Assembly (NCBI GenBank): GCA_965215945.1
Contig: CBDCFC010000015.1
Location: forward strand, 1-64,000
Length of the DNA: 64,000 nucleotides
Reading direction: 5' to 3'
Origin: JAHEKD01 sp965215945
Lineage (GTDB): Bacteria > Pseudomonadota > Gammaproteobacteria > Arenicellales > JAHEKD01
A program made the translations under genes and the position numbers. Shown here piece after piece: positions 1-9,128 of this stretch. How positions within the stretch are numbered: the first letter of the stretch is position 1; every line of letters begins with the position of its first letter. The notes under the pieces were generated by a model. The model was not told the origin of the DNA. It did not search any database and worked only from the letters and a program-made list of their open reading frames with translations.

Positions 1-771
1 AAAACCCGTTTTACTGCTTTGAATTCTGGTGAAGGTGATATTTTATTTCGCAATACAACAGAAACAATGAGCCGTGATGCGGATCTTAAATTAACATTCT
101 TGCCGGTTAATTATTATGACGGCCAAGGATTTATGATTCGCAAAGAACTTGGCATTGAATCCGCCAAAGATTTGGATGGTGCTTCAATTTGTATTCAAAC
201 AGGTACTACAACTGAACTAAACCTTGCTGACTTCTTCCGTACTAATGGCATTAGCTATGAGCCAGTTGCTATTGAAACTAACGAAGAAGGTATTGCTAAC
301 TATGGCGGTAATCGTTGTGATGTTTATACGACTGATGCTTCCGGTCTTGCTTCAACTCGTGCAGCCTTAGAAGACCCTTCGGCGCATATCATTCTTCCTG
401 AGATCATTTCTAAAGAACCTCTAGGTGGAGCAGTACGTCATGGTGACGATCAGTGGGCTGATATCGGAAAATGGGTGGTTAATGCATTAATTAATGCTGA
501 AGAACTTGGTATTACATCAGAAAATGCTACTGAGCTTGCTGCCACAGCAGGTGACAATCCCAGTATTAACCGTCTATTAGGCTCTGAAGCCGAGATGGGT
601 GCTATGATCGGATTGGATAACCAATGGGCATTACGTGCAATTACTGCAGTAGGCAATTATGGTGAAATATTTGATCGCAACATCGGTCCGGATACGCCTA
701 TTGGTCTTGAGCGTGGCCTGAACGCACTTTGGACAAATGGTGGTATTTTATACGCAGCACCAGTCCGTTAA
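1..771 (+). CDS. aapJ: Amino-acid ABC transporter periplasmic binding protein, 5' partial
   Basis: C-terminal part of the solute-binding protein of a polar amino-acid ABC importer; it captures amino acids in the periplasm and delivers them to the AapQM permease. The frame is open from base 1 and the first residues (KTRFTALNSGEGDILFRNTT) match the internal part of AapJ/BztA-type proteins, so the true start and signal peptide lie upstream of the window; the TTG at 19 is not the start. The RNTTETMSRD segment and the NGGILYAAPVR end are typical of the family. It is followed by a hairpin and then by the permease genes of the same operon. The assignment as general L-amino-acid binding protein is by family resemblance; the exact ligand cannot be read. 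Confidence 0.88.
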   Translation, partial: KTRFTALNSGEGDILFRNTTETMSRDADLKLTFLPVNYYDGQGFMIRKELGIESAKDLDGASICIQTGTTTELNLADFFRTNGISYEPVAIETNEEGIANYGGNRCDVYTTDASGLASTRAALEDPSAHIILPEIISKEPLGGAVRHGDDQWADIGKWVVNALINAEELGITSENATELAATAGDNPSINRLLGSEAEMGAMIGLDNQWALRAITAVGNYGEIFDRNIGPDTPIGLERGLNALWTNGGILYAAPVR

Positions 772-785
772 GATATTCTGAAAAA

Positions 786-808
786 TTGGGGCGCTAGAAG
801 CGCCCCAA
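786..808 (+). terminator. Intra-operon hairpin between binding protein and permease genes
   Basis: Perfect 9-bp stem (TTGGGGCGC, loop TAGAA, GCGCCCCAA) 15 bases after the binding-protein stop codon, followed by a weak T-rich stretch without a clean U-run. Hairpins at this place in ABC operons commonly stabilise the upstream message or partly terminate, so that more binding protein than permease is made. That role here is inferred. Confidence 0.6.
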
Positions 809-854
809 ACTTTATCCAGTTTTCGTTACTTAATTAGACAGAGAGGAACCGTCT

Positions 855-2051
855 ATGAATGAAGCCGTAGTACAACAGCAATCCGGCAACAGCGGCCTGA
901 TGCGCTTATGGTATGACAAAGAAACCAGATCGGTAATCGTTCAAATAATAGCAATCGCAGTCTTTTTTGCCTTATTTTTCTATATGGCACGCAATGCTAT
1001 TGTAAATCTTGAAGCGCTTGGAAAGGATATTAGTTTAGATTTTTTATCTCAACCTGCCAGTTACGATATTAGCCAGCATTTGATTGATTATAATTCACGC
1101 TCCACTCACTTCAGAGCGATGATTGTAGGAATCCTGAACACATTACTCGTTGCAGTTTGTGGAATAATACTATCAACAATAGTCGGATTTTTATTAGGTG
1201 TCTTTCGATTATCGAAAAACTGGTTAACTAATAAACTATCCTATGTATACATTGAATATGTTCGTAATGTGCCTGTTTTACTGCATATTTTAATGGTGCA
1301 TGGAATTATCATCCATTCACTGCCAGTACCTAAAAATGCCATTTCAGTCGGTGACGGAGCCTTTTTAACCAACCGCGGTTTTTTTGTTCCAAAACCATTA
1401 TTCGAGCCCTTATTCTGGGTGGTGTTTGGCTTATTTGTACTCGGGATTTTATTCACCATCTGGTTTAGACGATATGCGAAAAACGTACAAGATCAGACAG
1501 GCAAGCAATATCCCGTTTTCTGGATCAGCCTGGCCGCCATCATCGGTGTTCCCGTTCTCGCATTTCTGGTCTTGGGGATGCCCATTAACTGGGACGTTCC
1601 CGAGCTTAAAGGCTTCAACTATAAAGGTGGCATGGTATTACGGCCTGAATTTATTGCCTTATGGCTGGCATTATCACTATATACCGCTGCATTTATTGGT
1701 GAAATTGTAAGGGCCGGTATTACTGCTGTTAACTGGGGGCAAACTGAGGCAGCTTCGGCGCTGGGATTAACGCGTAGTCGAACATTAAACCTGGTCGTTA
1801 TCCCACAGGCACTGAGGATTATTATTCCACCGTTGACTAGCCAATATCTGAACTTAACCAAAAATTCATCACTTGCACTGGCTGTTGGTTATATGGACAT
1901 CGTGGCAACGATTGGAGGAATTTCACTTAACCAAACGGGACGTGAAATGGAGTGTATGACAATTGTTTTATTACTTTACCTGACATTTTCGTTAATCATT
2001 TCGACGTTTATGAACTGGTATAACAAACGAATCAAACTGGTTGAACGGTAG
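855..2051 (+). CDS. aapQ: Amino-acid ABC transporter permease AapQ
   Basis: Inner-membrane permease subunit of the polar amino-acid transporter, 398 residues. It has an N-terminal cytoplasmic tail, a first membrane segment around residues 28-46, the long periplasmic insertion typical of AapQ/BztB proteins, and a C-terminal HisM-type permease domain with the EAA loop (residues about 293-320, EAASALGLTRSRTLNLVVIPQALR) that docks on the ATPase. The start is supported by an AGAGGAA ribosome site. Twelve bases separate it from aapM, so the two permeases, which should form a heterodimer, are co-transcribed. Confidence 0.9.
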   Translation: MNEAVVQQQSGNSGLMRLWYDKETRSVIVQIIAIAVFFALFFYMARNAIVNLEALGKDISLDFLSQPASYDISQHLIDYNSRSTHFRAMIVGILNTLLVAVCGIILSTIVGFLLGVFRLSKNWLTNKLSYVYIEYVRNVPVLLHILMVHGIIIHSLPVPKNAISVGDGAFLTNRGFFVPKPLFEPLFWVVFGLFVLGILFTIWFRRYAKNVQDQTGKQYPVFWISLAAIIGVPVLAFLVLGMPINWDVPELKGFNYKGGMVLRPEFIALWLALSLYTAAFIGEIVRAGITAVNWGQTEAASALGLTRSRTLNLVVIPQALRIIIPPLTSQYLNLTKNSSLALAVGYMDIVATIGGISLNQTGREMECMTIVLLLYLTFSLIISTFMNWYNKRIKLVER

Positions 2052-2063
2052 GAGCATAAAATA

Positions 2064-3179
2064 ATGATTGAAGAAACTCGAAATTACCCGCTTGGTGAAC
2101 ATCCGGAATTACCACCGCCATCCAATACGGTTGGACCGATAGCGTGGATAAGAGATAACCTCTTTTCATCACCAACAAACATAATCTTGACACTGTTGTG
2201 TGCATGGTTGTTGTACAAAATTATCCCAGGCTCACTGAATTGGATGTTCTTTGATGCCGCCTTTACCGGTGAAGACCGCAATGCCTGCAAAGCCATCGCT
2301 GATGGAGCCTGCTGGGCTTTTATCGGTGAGCGCCTGTCGCTGTTCACCTACGGCTTTTACCCGGCTGAGCATCGATGGCGAGTCAATCTTTCGTTTGTAT
2401 TATTAATACTCGCGATTATTCCTGTTCTTTTCGATCATATCCCGTTTAGAAAATTCGGATTGATTTATTCCGCCCTGTTTCCTTTCATTGCCGGATGGTT
2501 ATTGATTGGTGGCCTTGGGTTGGAGCCCGTACCCACCAGTGAGTTTGGCGGCCTGATGTTAACTTTGGTAATTGGTGTAACCGGTATTGCGTTTTCCTTG
2601 CCAATTGGAATTCTTTTGGCTTTAGGGCGAGTATCAAATTTACCTCTGATCAAGATGATGTGTGTTGGCTTTATTGAGTTTATTCGCGGCGTTCCATTAA
2701 TCACCTTGTTGTTCATTGCATCAACCATGTTGAATTATTTTCTACCTCCAGGAACAAACTTCGATCTGCTGTTACGTGTATTAATCATGGTCACCATCTT
2801 TGCCGCGGCATATATGGCAGAAGTGATACGTGGTGGATTGCAGGCCATCCCTAAAGGCCAGTTCGAAGGGGCGGACTCATTAGGTCTTAAATACTGGCAA
2901 ACTATGCGCCTGATCATTCTTCCGCAGGCGCTGAAAATTTCAATACCCGGAATTGTTAACACTTTTATCGGTTTATTCAAAGACACAACCCTGGTGATAA
3001 TTATTGGATTATTAGACCCCCTGGGAATTGGTCGAGCATCATTAGCCGATACCAAATGGACAGGACTTTCAATAGAGGTCTACCTATTTGTAGCATTATT
3101 CTTTTTTGTCTCCTGCTTTGCGATGTCGCGCTACTCGCTGTATCTGGAGAGCAAATTAGACACTGGACACAAGAGATAA
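2064..3179 (+). CDS. aapM: Amino-acid ABC transporter permease AapM
   Basis: Second permease of the AapQM pair, 371 residues, with an N-terminal extension carrying several membrane segments and a C-terminal HisM-like domain. The coupling loop (residues about 264-290: GQFEGADSLGLKYWQTMRLIILPQALK) is clear. A good AGGAG ribosome site precedes the ATG. It sits between aapQ and aapP with gaps of only 12 and 10 bases, the standard order of polar amino-acid transport operons. Confidence 0.9.
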   Translation: MIEETRNYPLGEHPELPPPSNTVGPIAWIRDNLFSSPTNIILTLLCAWLLYKIIPGSLNWMFFDAAFTGEDRNACKAIADGACWAFIGERLSLFTYGFYPAEHRWRVNLSFVLLILAIIPVLFDHIPFRKFGLIYSALFPFIAGWLLIGGLGLEPVPTSEFGGLMLTLVIGVTGIAFSLPIGILLALGRVSNLPLIKMMCVGFIEFIRGVPLITLLFIASTMLNYFLPPGTNFDLLLRVLIMVTIFAAAYMAEVIRGGLQAIPKGQFEGADSLGLKYWQTMRLIILPQALKISIPGIVNTFIGLFKDTTLVIIIGLLDPLGIGRASLADTKWTGLSIEVYLFVALFFFVSCFAMSRYSLYLESKLDTGHKR

Positions 3180-3189
3180 GGAGAAGACT

Positions 3190-3981
3190 ATGACAGATCA
3201 AGCAGAAAATATGAACCAAATCTCGGCTGAGCCTAGCAATGACGAGGAAGTGGTTATTTCCATTAAAAATATGCATAAATGGTATGGCGACTTCCATGTG
3301 TTGCGTGATATCAATCTTGAGGTGACGCGCGGCGAAAAAATTGTAATTTGCGGACCTTCAGGCTCGGGCAAATCCACAGTTATTCGCTGTATAAATCGCC
3401 TTGAAGAACATCAAGAAGGCCAGATTATTGTCGATGGAATCGAGTTGACTAATGATTTAAAAAACATTGAACAGGTACGTCGTGAAGTAGGCATGTGCTT
3501 TCAACACTTCAATCTGTTTCCGCATTTGACGGTGCTGGAAAACTGCACACTGGCTCCAATTTGGGTACGAAAAACCCCCAAGGCAGAGGCAGAGGCTACC
3601 GCAATGGACTACCTGGAGCGAGTTAAAATTCCTGATCAAGCCAACAAATTCCCTGGTCAGCTTTCAGGTGGGCAACAACAACGTGTAGCCATCGCCAGAA
3701 GTTTATGCATGAAACCAAAAATCATGCTATTCGATGAGCCCACTTCAGCTCTTGATCCGGAAATGATTAAAGAAGTGCTGGATACCATGATTCAATTGGC
3801 TGAAGAGGGCATGACTATGCTTTGCGTCACGCACGAAATGGGCTTTGCTAAAACGGTGGCCAATCGAGTTATCTTCATGGATGCCGGGCAAATCATTGAA
3901 GAAAATGAACCAGAAGAGTTTTTCAATAACCCACAAAACGAACGCACACAATTATTCTTGAGCCAAATACTTGCGCATTAA
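3190..3981 (+). CDS. aapP: Amino-acid ABC transporter ATP-binding protein AapP
   Basis: Cytoplasmic ATPase that drives the AapQM permease; 263 residues. Walker A is GPSGSGKST (residues about 55-63), the Q-loop lies at MCFQHFNLF, the signature motif is LSGGQQQR, and Walker B is IMLFDEPTSALDP followed by the switch histidine in CVTHEMGF. All catalytic elements look intact. An N-terminal extension of about 25 polar residues precedes the ABC fold. AAGGAG ribosome site just before the ATG. Last gene of the operon, closed by a strong terminator. Confidence 0.93.
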   Translation: MTDQAENMNQISAEPSNDEEVVISIKNMHKWYGDFHVLRDINLEVTRGEKIVICGPSGSGKSTVIRCINRLEEHQEGQIIVDGIELTNDLKNIEQVRREVGMCFQHFNLFPHLTVLENCTLAPIWVRKTPKAEAEATAMDYLERVKIPDQANKFPGQLSGGQQQRVAIARSLCMKPKIMLFDEPTSALDPEMIKEVLDTMIQLAEEGMTMLCVTHEMGFAKTVANRVIFMDAGQIIEENEPEEFFNNPQNERTQLFLSQILAH

Positions 3982-4002
3982 TCTACCGGAGCATTCACAC
4001 AC

Positions 4003-4034
4003 AAAAAACCCGGCTTTGATAGCCGGGTTTTTTT
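4003..4034 (+). terminator. Rho-independent terminator of the aap operon
   Basis: A-run, stem CCCGGCT, loop TTGAT, stem AGCCGGG, then seven T. It lies 21 bases after the aapP stop codon. The A-run in front of the stem gives the hairpin a usable U-run on the other strand too, so it could also end transcription arriving from the minus-strand gene at 4059. Confidence 0.9.
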
Positions 4035-4058
4035 ACTTATTATTTATTACTCCACTTC

Positions 4059-5273
4059 TTATTTTAGAACCTGCTGTAGATTGACCACATGATTATAAGC
4101 ATCAATATCATTTTGATCTAAGTAGCTTTGTCTGGCCTTAGCATAATAATCTTCAGCTTTATCAAGATTAGTGTTGGAATCAAACAACAGTGCCATTACA
4201 TCCGGCATTCTGAAATACATATCTCTTTTATCAGAGCGCGATAATATCTCTGACGCCTTAACTCTAAACTCCCAAGCACGTCCTTGCTGTCCTTTAGATT
4301 TATATAGACTATACAACTTCATATAGTCTCGAGCCTGCCTGACCAGGTTGATTTGCGATTCATAATTAAAGAGCTTGGATTCAATCTCGGACCGCAAAGT
4401 TTCAATAGTATCTGCAGACGCATACTTTTGCCGTAATTCGGACAAAACCAGCATTGCCTGAAGATCTTGTCCTGACTCAGCGTAATAATTAGCTGCTTTT
4501 ACCAAAGCATCACGTTCATCGTTATAGTTTTGCCGTGATCCGTAATACCTGGCCAGAGACTTATAAGCACTTGCCACTGCACCCGAACGTCCTAACTCGA
4601 GATTTTCTTCTATCGAAGAGTCAATAATTTGCTTGGCAACATAGGTTCGGCCCTTACTTAGGTAATATCTGGCGATTAACAAGTCATCATAAGCATTACC
4701 GGCACGCTTAGCGATTTCCCTACGTTTGGCATACATACGTCCAATCAATAACTGGGTGTTTGCAATTTGTTGGTGATTTAGTATCAGTTTAAAAATATCT
4801 AAGGCTTCAAACAAGTAAACTTCTGTTGAAGCCAAGTCCCCTTCTGTTGCAGACACCCGGCCTAACAACTGCATCACTTCACCTAAGAAGGAATTGTCTT
4901 GTACATCAACTGCCGAAGATGCTTTTTTTATTAAATAGTGCCTGGCTTTTGCAAAATCATTAGCATTAACCCAATCGATTAATTGTTGCTTATCCAGCTT
5001 AATTACATTGGACTTTTGTGTAACAATTTGGTTTTTTTCAATATGCTTGAGCAACTGTTGCTTGGGATCAGCAAGTTCCACATTTGTGTTTTGTTCAAAA
5101 TCAACATTATCAGCCACCGTTTGTTCGGCATTGCTTTGAACGATTTTCTGATCGGAATTTGTGGGTATAAAACGGTTCTGATAAAAAGTGATCAACAACA
5201 ATGTTATGACCAAAACTATAGTAAAAACAATACTATAGAATCTGTTTTTTTGTTTTTGCTTGGAAACTGACAT
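4059..5273 (-). CDS. Membrane-anchored TPR-like protein of unknown function
   Basis: 404 residues. A lysine-rich N-terminus is followed by one hydrophobic segment (residues about 13-30), so the bulk is probably periplasmic and tethered by a signal anchor. The rest is almost entirely helical, with repeated Ala/Leu/Tyr patterns and segments such as GRVSATEGDLASTEVYLFEALDIF-type helical hairpins, as expected for degenerate tetratricopeptide repeats (roughly residues 125-400). No catalytic motif is visible. It stands alone between the aap operon and two methyltransferase-like genes. A scaffold or protein-interaction role is the only thing the fold suggests. Confidence 0.6.
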   Translation of the reverse strand: MSVSKQKQKNRFYSIVFTIVLVITLLLITFYQNRFIPTNSDQKIVQSNAEQTVADNVDFEQNTNVELADPKQQLLKHIEKNQIVTQKSNVIKLDKQQLIDWVNANDFAKARHYLIKKASSAVDVQDNSFLGEVMQLLGRVSATEGDLASTEVYLFEALDIFKLILNHQQIANTQLLIGRMYAKRREIAKRAGNAYDDLLIARYYLSKGRTYVAKQIIDSSIEENLELGRSGAVASAYKSLARYYGSRQNYNDERDALVKAANYYAESGQDLQAMLVLSELRQKYASADTIETLRSEIESKLFNYESQINLVRQARDYMKLYSLYKSKGQQGRAWEFRVKASEILSRSDKRDMYFRMPDVMALLFDSNTNLDKAEDYYAKARQSYLDQNDIDAYNHVVNLQQVLK

Positions 5274-5366
5274 GGTTATATAACAGCAGTTATTAACTAC
5301 AGTATCCCAAAATTTAAATAAAAGGTCAAAACAGTAAAACAGAGTAGATATAATGACTTGAAGATT

Positions 5367-6002
5367 TTACTTTACAGCTATAGCTATCATTGATTTAGCA
5401 ATGGGTCCGAATCGACCAGCTCTTTTAAATTCAACTTTACTAAAACCAGCCTCTAGCAGCAAAGTTGTTAATGTTGCCTCGGAGAAAAAACGAATATGCC
5501 CATCGTCCCAAAGTGGGTCATAATGTGAGTCTGTTTTTCCTAATAGCGCAATAATAAGATTCTTAACATAACCATGATAAGGCGTGGAAATTATTGCACA
5601 ACCTGAAGGTTCTAATAAATTAAAAACTGATCGGGCAAACTTACGTGGAAATTGGACATGTTCAATAACTTCCAGGCTATAAACTATCGAAAATGTACCA
5701 AATTTTGCTTGTAAGTCCTGGTATGCATTTCCGGATTGAAGGTTCAAAGATGGATAAGTTCGTTGTGCTATTGCAACACCAGAATCTGATGGTTCAATAC
5801 CAGAGACTTGATAGCCCATTTGCGCTAGATGGTTTGCGGTCCAGCCATTTCCAAAACCTACTTCGAATAAACGTTTATCGGAAAAACCAAAACTTTTAAT
5901 AATTTCTATTAAGGGATTGACTAAATAATCATTCTGCCAACGTCCTGCACCCAAATACTTGTAGTCGCCCTCAATTTTAATATCCCGATTTAATTCACTC
6001 AC
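5367..6002 (-). CDS. Class I SAM-dependent methyltransferase
   Basis: 211 residues with a Rossmann-type methyltransferase fold: motif I LFEVGFGNGWTA (residues about 43-54), the acidic end of beta-2 in GIEPSDSG, and motif IV region VYSLEVIEHVQFP, which resembles the UbiG/UbiE-like SLEVIEHV signature. The substrate cannot be told. The length is normal for a stand-alone methyltransferase_11/23 protein. It starts 5 bases after the stop of the upstream gene (6008-6550) and is therefore co-transcribed with it. Confidence 0.75.
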   Translation of the reverse strand: MSELNRDIKIEGDYKYLGAGRWQNDYLVNPLIEIIKSFGFSDKRLFEVGFGNGWTANHLAQMGYQVSGIEPSDSGVAIAQRTYPSLNLQSGNAYQDLQAKFGTFSIVYSLEVIEHVQFPRKFARSVFNLLEPSGCAIISTPYHGYVKNLIIALLGKTDSHYDPLWDDGHIRFFSEATLTTLLLEAGFSKVEFKRAGRFGPIAKSMIAIAVK

Positions 6003-6007
6003 AGCAA

Positions 6008-6550
6008 CTATTCAATCCGGTTTGCTATGATTCGTGCGCGTCTCCCACCCTTTCTTTGTGTAGGTTGTGCAGTTTGTGATTTAGCTCGAATAAAAACAGC
6101 GTTATCTGGCCACCTAGATTCAACTATATGCCAACCTTCAGGTAAATAATTTTCAAGAAGAACGGTATTACCATTCAAAACGACTATCAAGCCTCCGGGC
6201 ATCAATTTATCCAATAAACCTTGAATCATCGCTTCCAGATTTGTGTTGTCTTCCAACAGGATCAAATTAAAAAAGTAACGTGAGATATCATCTAAAAATG
6301 ATAGATAGTCCTGTTTATGTACGGCAATTCTTATATCTTTTGATGTCAGCGGCTGGCTATTTTTCAAACCTTGTTCTGTTTCAACATTTAAAACCAATTT
6401 GGTCGTCATGGACATGGCTTTAGATATTTGCAAACAATAATCGTAAAGCGAGTCACCACAGCATAAAATCAAACCGGAATCATAGTGGCTTGCCATCATA
6501 GCTAAAAACTCTGCAGCTGGAGAACTAGCTGACCCTACTGTTTGATTCAT
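6008..6550 (-). CDS. Small methyltransferase-like protein, function unknown
   Basis: 180 residues. The pattern (GLILCCGDSLYDYCLQISKAM, LVLNVET, FFNLILLEDN, LMPGGLIVVLNG) reads like a reduced Rossmann fold similar to class I O-methyltransferases, but the glycine-rich SAM loop is poor, so it may be a non-catalytic homologue. The C-terminus is basic (QRKGGRRARIIANR). It is the first gene of a two-gene operon with the methyltransferase at 5367-6002 and diverges from the phosphatase gene to its right. Confidence 0.55.
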   Translation of the reverse strand: MNQTVGSASSPAAEFLAMMASHYDSGLILCCGDSLYDYCLQISKAMSMTTKLVLNVETEQGLKNSQPLTSKDIRIAVHKQDYLSFLDDISRYFFNLILLEDNTNLEAMIQGLLDKLMPGGLIVVLNGNTVLLENYLPEGWHIVESRWPDNAVFIRAKSQTAQPTQRKGGRRARIIANRIE

Positions 6551-6622
6551 TAAAGCTTTTCTCGATCGAACGTCAAGCGAATTATAAATTAGATTTTATT
6601 GCTGCATCATTTAATTTTGCAA

Positions 6623-7441
6623 ATGGATATAATGCCGGATATGAGTTTAGAGAATCTAGAAATGTCACCAAATGACATCAAAAACTTCGCTGATCACTTG
6701 GCTGACCAAGCCGAAAATATTGCACTGAAATATTTTCGTCAACCGTTAGTTGTTGAAAGCAAAGCGGATGACTCTCCCGTCAGCATCGCAGATAAAGAAA
6801 TCGAACTGACTTTAAGGCAGGCAATAAGTCGAAGGTTTCCAAACCATGGAATATTAGGAGAAGAATTTGAACGACTAGAAACTGGTTCTAAATTCCTCTG
6901 GGTCATCGATCCCATTGATGGTACAAAAAGTTTTGTAACAGGTCGCCCAAACTTTGGAATATTAATCTCGTTACTTAAAAATGAGAAGCCGATACTTGGA
7001 TTGATTAACATGGCTGCGCTAAATGAACGCTGGTTTGCCATGCTGGATAAACCAACTACTTTTAATGAAAATACTGTAAGAACCCGATCAGTAACCGACA
7101 TAAGCCAAGCCATTTTTTGTTCAACCGGTTTAGATTTTTTTAATGAGATGGAATTAACTATCTTCAATTATCTAAGTCAATTAGGACAATTCAGGTTATT
7201 TGGTGGCGATTGCTATAACTATGGCTTACTTGCCAGCGGCTTTATAGATGTGGTTATAGAAGCTGATTTAAAACCGTTTGATTTCATGGCACTGGTTCCA
7301 GTGATTAAAAATGCAGGAGGTGTAGTCACTGATTGGCAAGGAGGTGAACTGACCTTAGAATCATCCGGTCAGATTCTTGCTTGTGCTAATCAGCAGTTAC
7401 ATGATCAATGTCTTGACGAGATCCGAAAGATTGAGGGCTGA
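6623..7441 (+). CDS. hisN: Inositol monophosphatase-family phosphatase, probable histidinol-phosphatase
   Basis: Mg2+-dependent phosphatase of the IMPase fold. Metal and active-site motifs are GEEFE (residues about 80-84), WVIDPIDGTKSF (about 92-103), and a C-terminal region KPFDFMALVPVIKNAGG where the usual WD is replaced by FDF. The alternation and length (about 272 residues) fit the HisN subgroup that converts L-histidinol phosphate to histidinol. No his genes are nearby, so specificity for another sugar or inositol phosphate is possible. Several in-frame starts exist (TTG 6599, ATG 6623, 6632, 6641, 6662) and none has a good ribosome site; the first ATG is given here. Confidence 0.75.
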   Translation: MDIMPDMSLENLEMSPNDIKNFADHLADQAENIALKYFRQPLVVESKADDSPVSIADKEIELTLRQAISRRFPNHGILGEEFERLETGSKFLWVIDPIDGTKSFVTGRPNFGILISLLKNEKPILGLINMAALNERWFAMLDKPTTFNENTVRTRSVTDISQAIFCSTGLDFFNEMELTIFNYLSQLGQFRLFGGDCYNYGLLASGFIDVVIEADLKPFDFMALVPVIKNAGGVVTDWQGGELTLESSGQILACANQQLHDQCLDEIRKIEG

Positions 7442-7449
7442 CTAAGTTA

Positions 7450-7560
7450 TGAGGAGATTCTGGACAGCTCTTCGAGCTTCCAGAATGACGAAAGAGATAT
7501 TTCACCGATTGTCTTCGTCATACTGGCACTGAATCAAAGCCTGTGCTGAATTTGATTCAG
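7450..7560. repeat. Dispersed imperfect palindromic repeats
   Basis: Intergenic stretch with two repeat-like units: GAGATTCTGGA...TCCAGAATGACG (about 7450-7492), which recurs at 30583-30615, and GGCACTGAATC...GCCTGTGCTGAA (about 7524-7552), which recurs inverted at 35160-35195. Such short dispersed repeats are common in gammaproteobacterial intergenic DNA. Confidence 0.5.
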
Positions 7561-7615
7561 TATTCAGCATAAACTTAGACCAGTATCTCCTTAATAGTGT
7601 TCGGGCTTTAAAGAA

Positions 7616-8281
7616 TTAAACCTTATTCGGCTGCTTGGTCACACGCAGATAGGGCTTCTGCTCATCCCAGCCTTGTGGGAACATATCCTTGGCTTCTTCA
7701 TTGGTCACTGCTGGAACGATGATCACATCCTCACCATCTTTCCAATTGGCCGGTGTTGCGACTTTATAACCCGCTGTTAACTGCATCGAGTCGATAACTC
7801 GCAAAATCTCATCGAAATTTCGACCTGTAGTCATTGGGTAAACCATCATTAGCTTAATATTTTTGTCTGGCCCGATGATAAAAACGGTACGCACAGTCGC
7901 ATTGGTTAAAGCCGTGCGGCCTTCAGCAGTGCCTGTTTCATCGGCTGGAAACATGTTATAGAGCTTTGAAACATGTAAGTCTGTGTCACCGATCATAGGG
8001 AAATTTACCGCCTGTCCCTGAGTTTCCTCGATATCACTGGCCCAGGCAGAATGGTCATCGACCGGATCAACGCTTAAACCAATCACCTTGCAATTCCGTT
8101 TTTCGAACTCCGATTTCAGTTTAGCGACACAACCCAATTCAGTCGTACAAACGGGAGTGAAGTCTTTTGGATGGGAGAAAAGTACACCCCAGCTATCACC
8201 TAGCCAGTCATGAAAATTGATTTCTCCTTCGGTTGTCATGGCGGTAAAATCCGGCGCCTGATCATTGATTCTTAGTGACAT
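7616..8281 (-). CDS. 1-Cys peroxiredoxin (Prx6 type)
   Basis: Thiol peroxidase that reduces H2O2 and organic hydroperoxides in the cytoplasm; 221 residues, the usual Prx6 length. The peroxidatic cysteine lies in DFTPVCTTELG (residues about 41-51) and the extended C-terminal dimerisation domain (SMQLTAGYKVATPANW, then DEQKPYLRVTKQP) is present. A second conserved resolving cysteine is not obvious, in line with the 1-Cys mechanism. Single-gene unit with no redox partner gene beside it. Confidence 0.92.
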   Translation of the reverse strand: MSLRINDQAPDFTAMTTEGEINFHDWLGDSWGVLFSHPKDFTPVCTTELGCVAKLKSEFEKRNCKVIGLSVDPVDDHSAWASDIEETQGQAVNFPMIGDTDLHVSKLYNMFPADETGTAEGRTALTNATVRTVFIIGPDKNIKLMMVYPMTTGRNFDEILRVIDSMQLTAGYKVATPANWKDGEDVIIVPAVTNEEAKDMFPQGWDEQKPYLRVTKQPNKV

Positions 8282-8360
8282 ATATTATCCTCTCAAATTG
8301 TTTAAACAATATTAATCAAGACTATTATATATGAGTCTGTGCTGAAAATTTTCAAGAACC

Positions 8361-9098
8361 CTAACCAGCAAGAATAGAATTGATACGATTAATCAGCCAT
8401 TTATTAATCTCACTAATTTCTTCCATGACCACTTGATGTTGCATAGGATATTGATGCCAATCTGGAACTATTTCATTATCAAGCAACCATTGCCTGGACA
8501 TTTTGGCTAATGCAATCGGAATGATAGGATCATAATCTCCATGGGCATAGAAAATTGCAGGTTTTTGCTTTATTTGGACTTGATCAATAATTGGCACATA
8601 AGTCGAAAGCGCAACTACGCCTGCCAGCTCATAATTCAGAGTTAAACCGCAATATAATGCTATAGCGCCACCTTGTGAAAACCCGGCCAAAAATATTTTC
8701 TGTTGATCAAAGCCAGCCTGAATTTGCTCTTCAATTAATTGCCTTACAATTTGTGCTGATTGTTTTATACCTTCTGCATCTTGCCGCGTGGATAAATCCA
8801 TCTCAGCAATATCATACCAGCCACGCATAGTCATACCGCCGTTAATGGTGATCGGCCTCATCGGTGCATGCGGGAAAATGAATTTAATTCCAGGCACTTG
8901 ACTGAAATCCATCGCATCTAAAACCGGAACAAAATCATTACCGTCTGCGCCAAGCCCATGCAGCCAAATCACTGCAAACTCAGGATCGGATTTCGTTTGT
9001 TTAATTATTGTTTCCGAGCTTCCATTCATAAATTTTGGATATAACAATGCGATTAATAATAATACAAAAGCGGTAAGTAATAATAACCGTCCGCTCAT
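8361..9098 (-). CDS. Membrane-anchored carboxylesterase / phospholipase (alpha/beta hydrolase)
   Basis: 245 residues; serine hydrolase of the acyl-protein-thioesterase/carboxylesterase family (Abhydrolase_2). The nucleophile elbow is GFSQGG (residues about 144-149), the oxyanion-side motif is WLHGLGADGNDF, the catalytic Asp is in HGDYDPIIP and the His in PMQHQVVMEE. Unlike the usual soluble enzyme it starts with a hydrophobic segment (residues 4-20), so it may be tethered to the inner membrane or exported. Next to fhs, with a 30-base gap, but no functional link is evident. Confidence 0.85.
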   Translation of the reverse strand: MSGRLLLLTAFVLLLIALLYPKFMNGSSETIIKQTKSDPEFAVIWLHGLGADGNDFVPVLDAMDFSQVPGIKFIFPHAPMRPITINGGMTMRGWYDIAEMDLSTRQDAEGIKQSAQIVRQLIEEQIQAGFDQQKIFLAGFSQGGAIALYCGLTLNYELAGVVALSTYVPIIDQVQIKQKPAIFYAHGDYDPIIPIALAKMSRQWLLDNEIVPDWHQYPMQHQVVMEEISEINKWLINRINSILAG

Positions 9099-9128
9099 TG
9101 AGCTTTCACTTTTAGTTCCAAGTGTATT

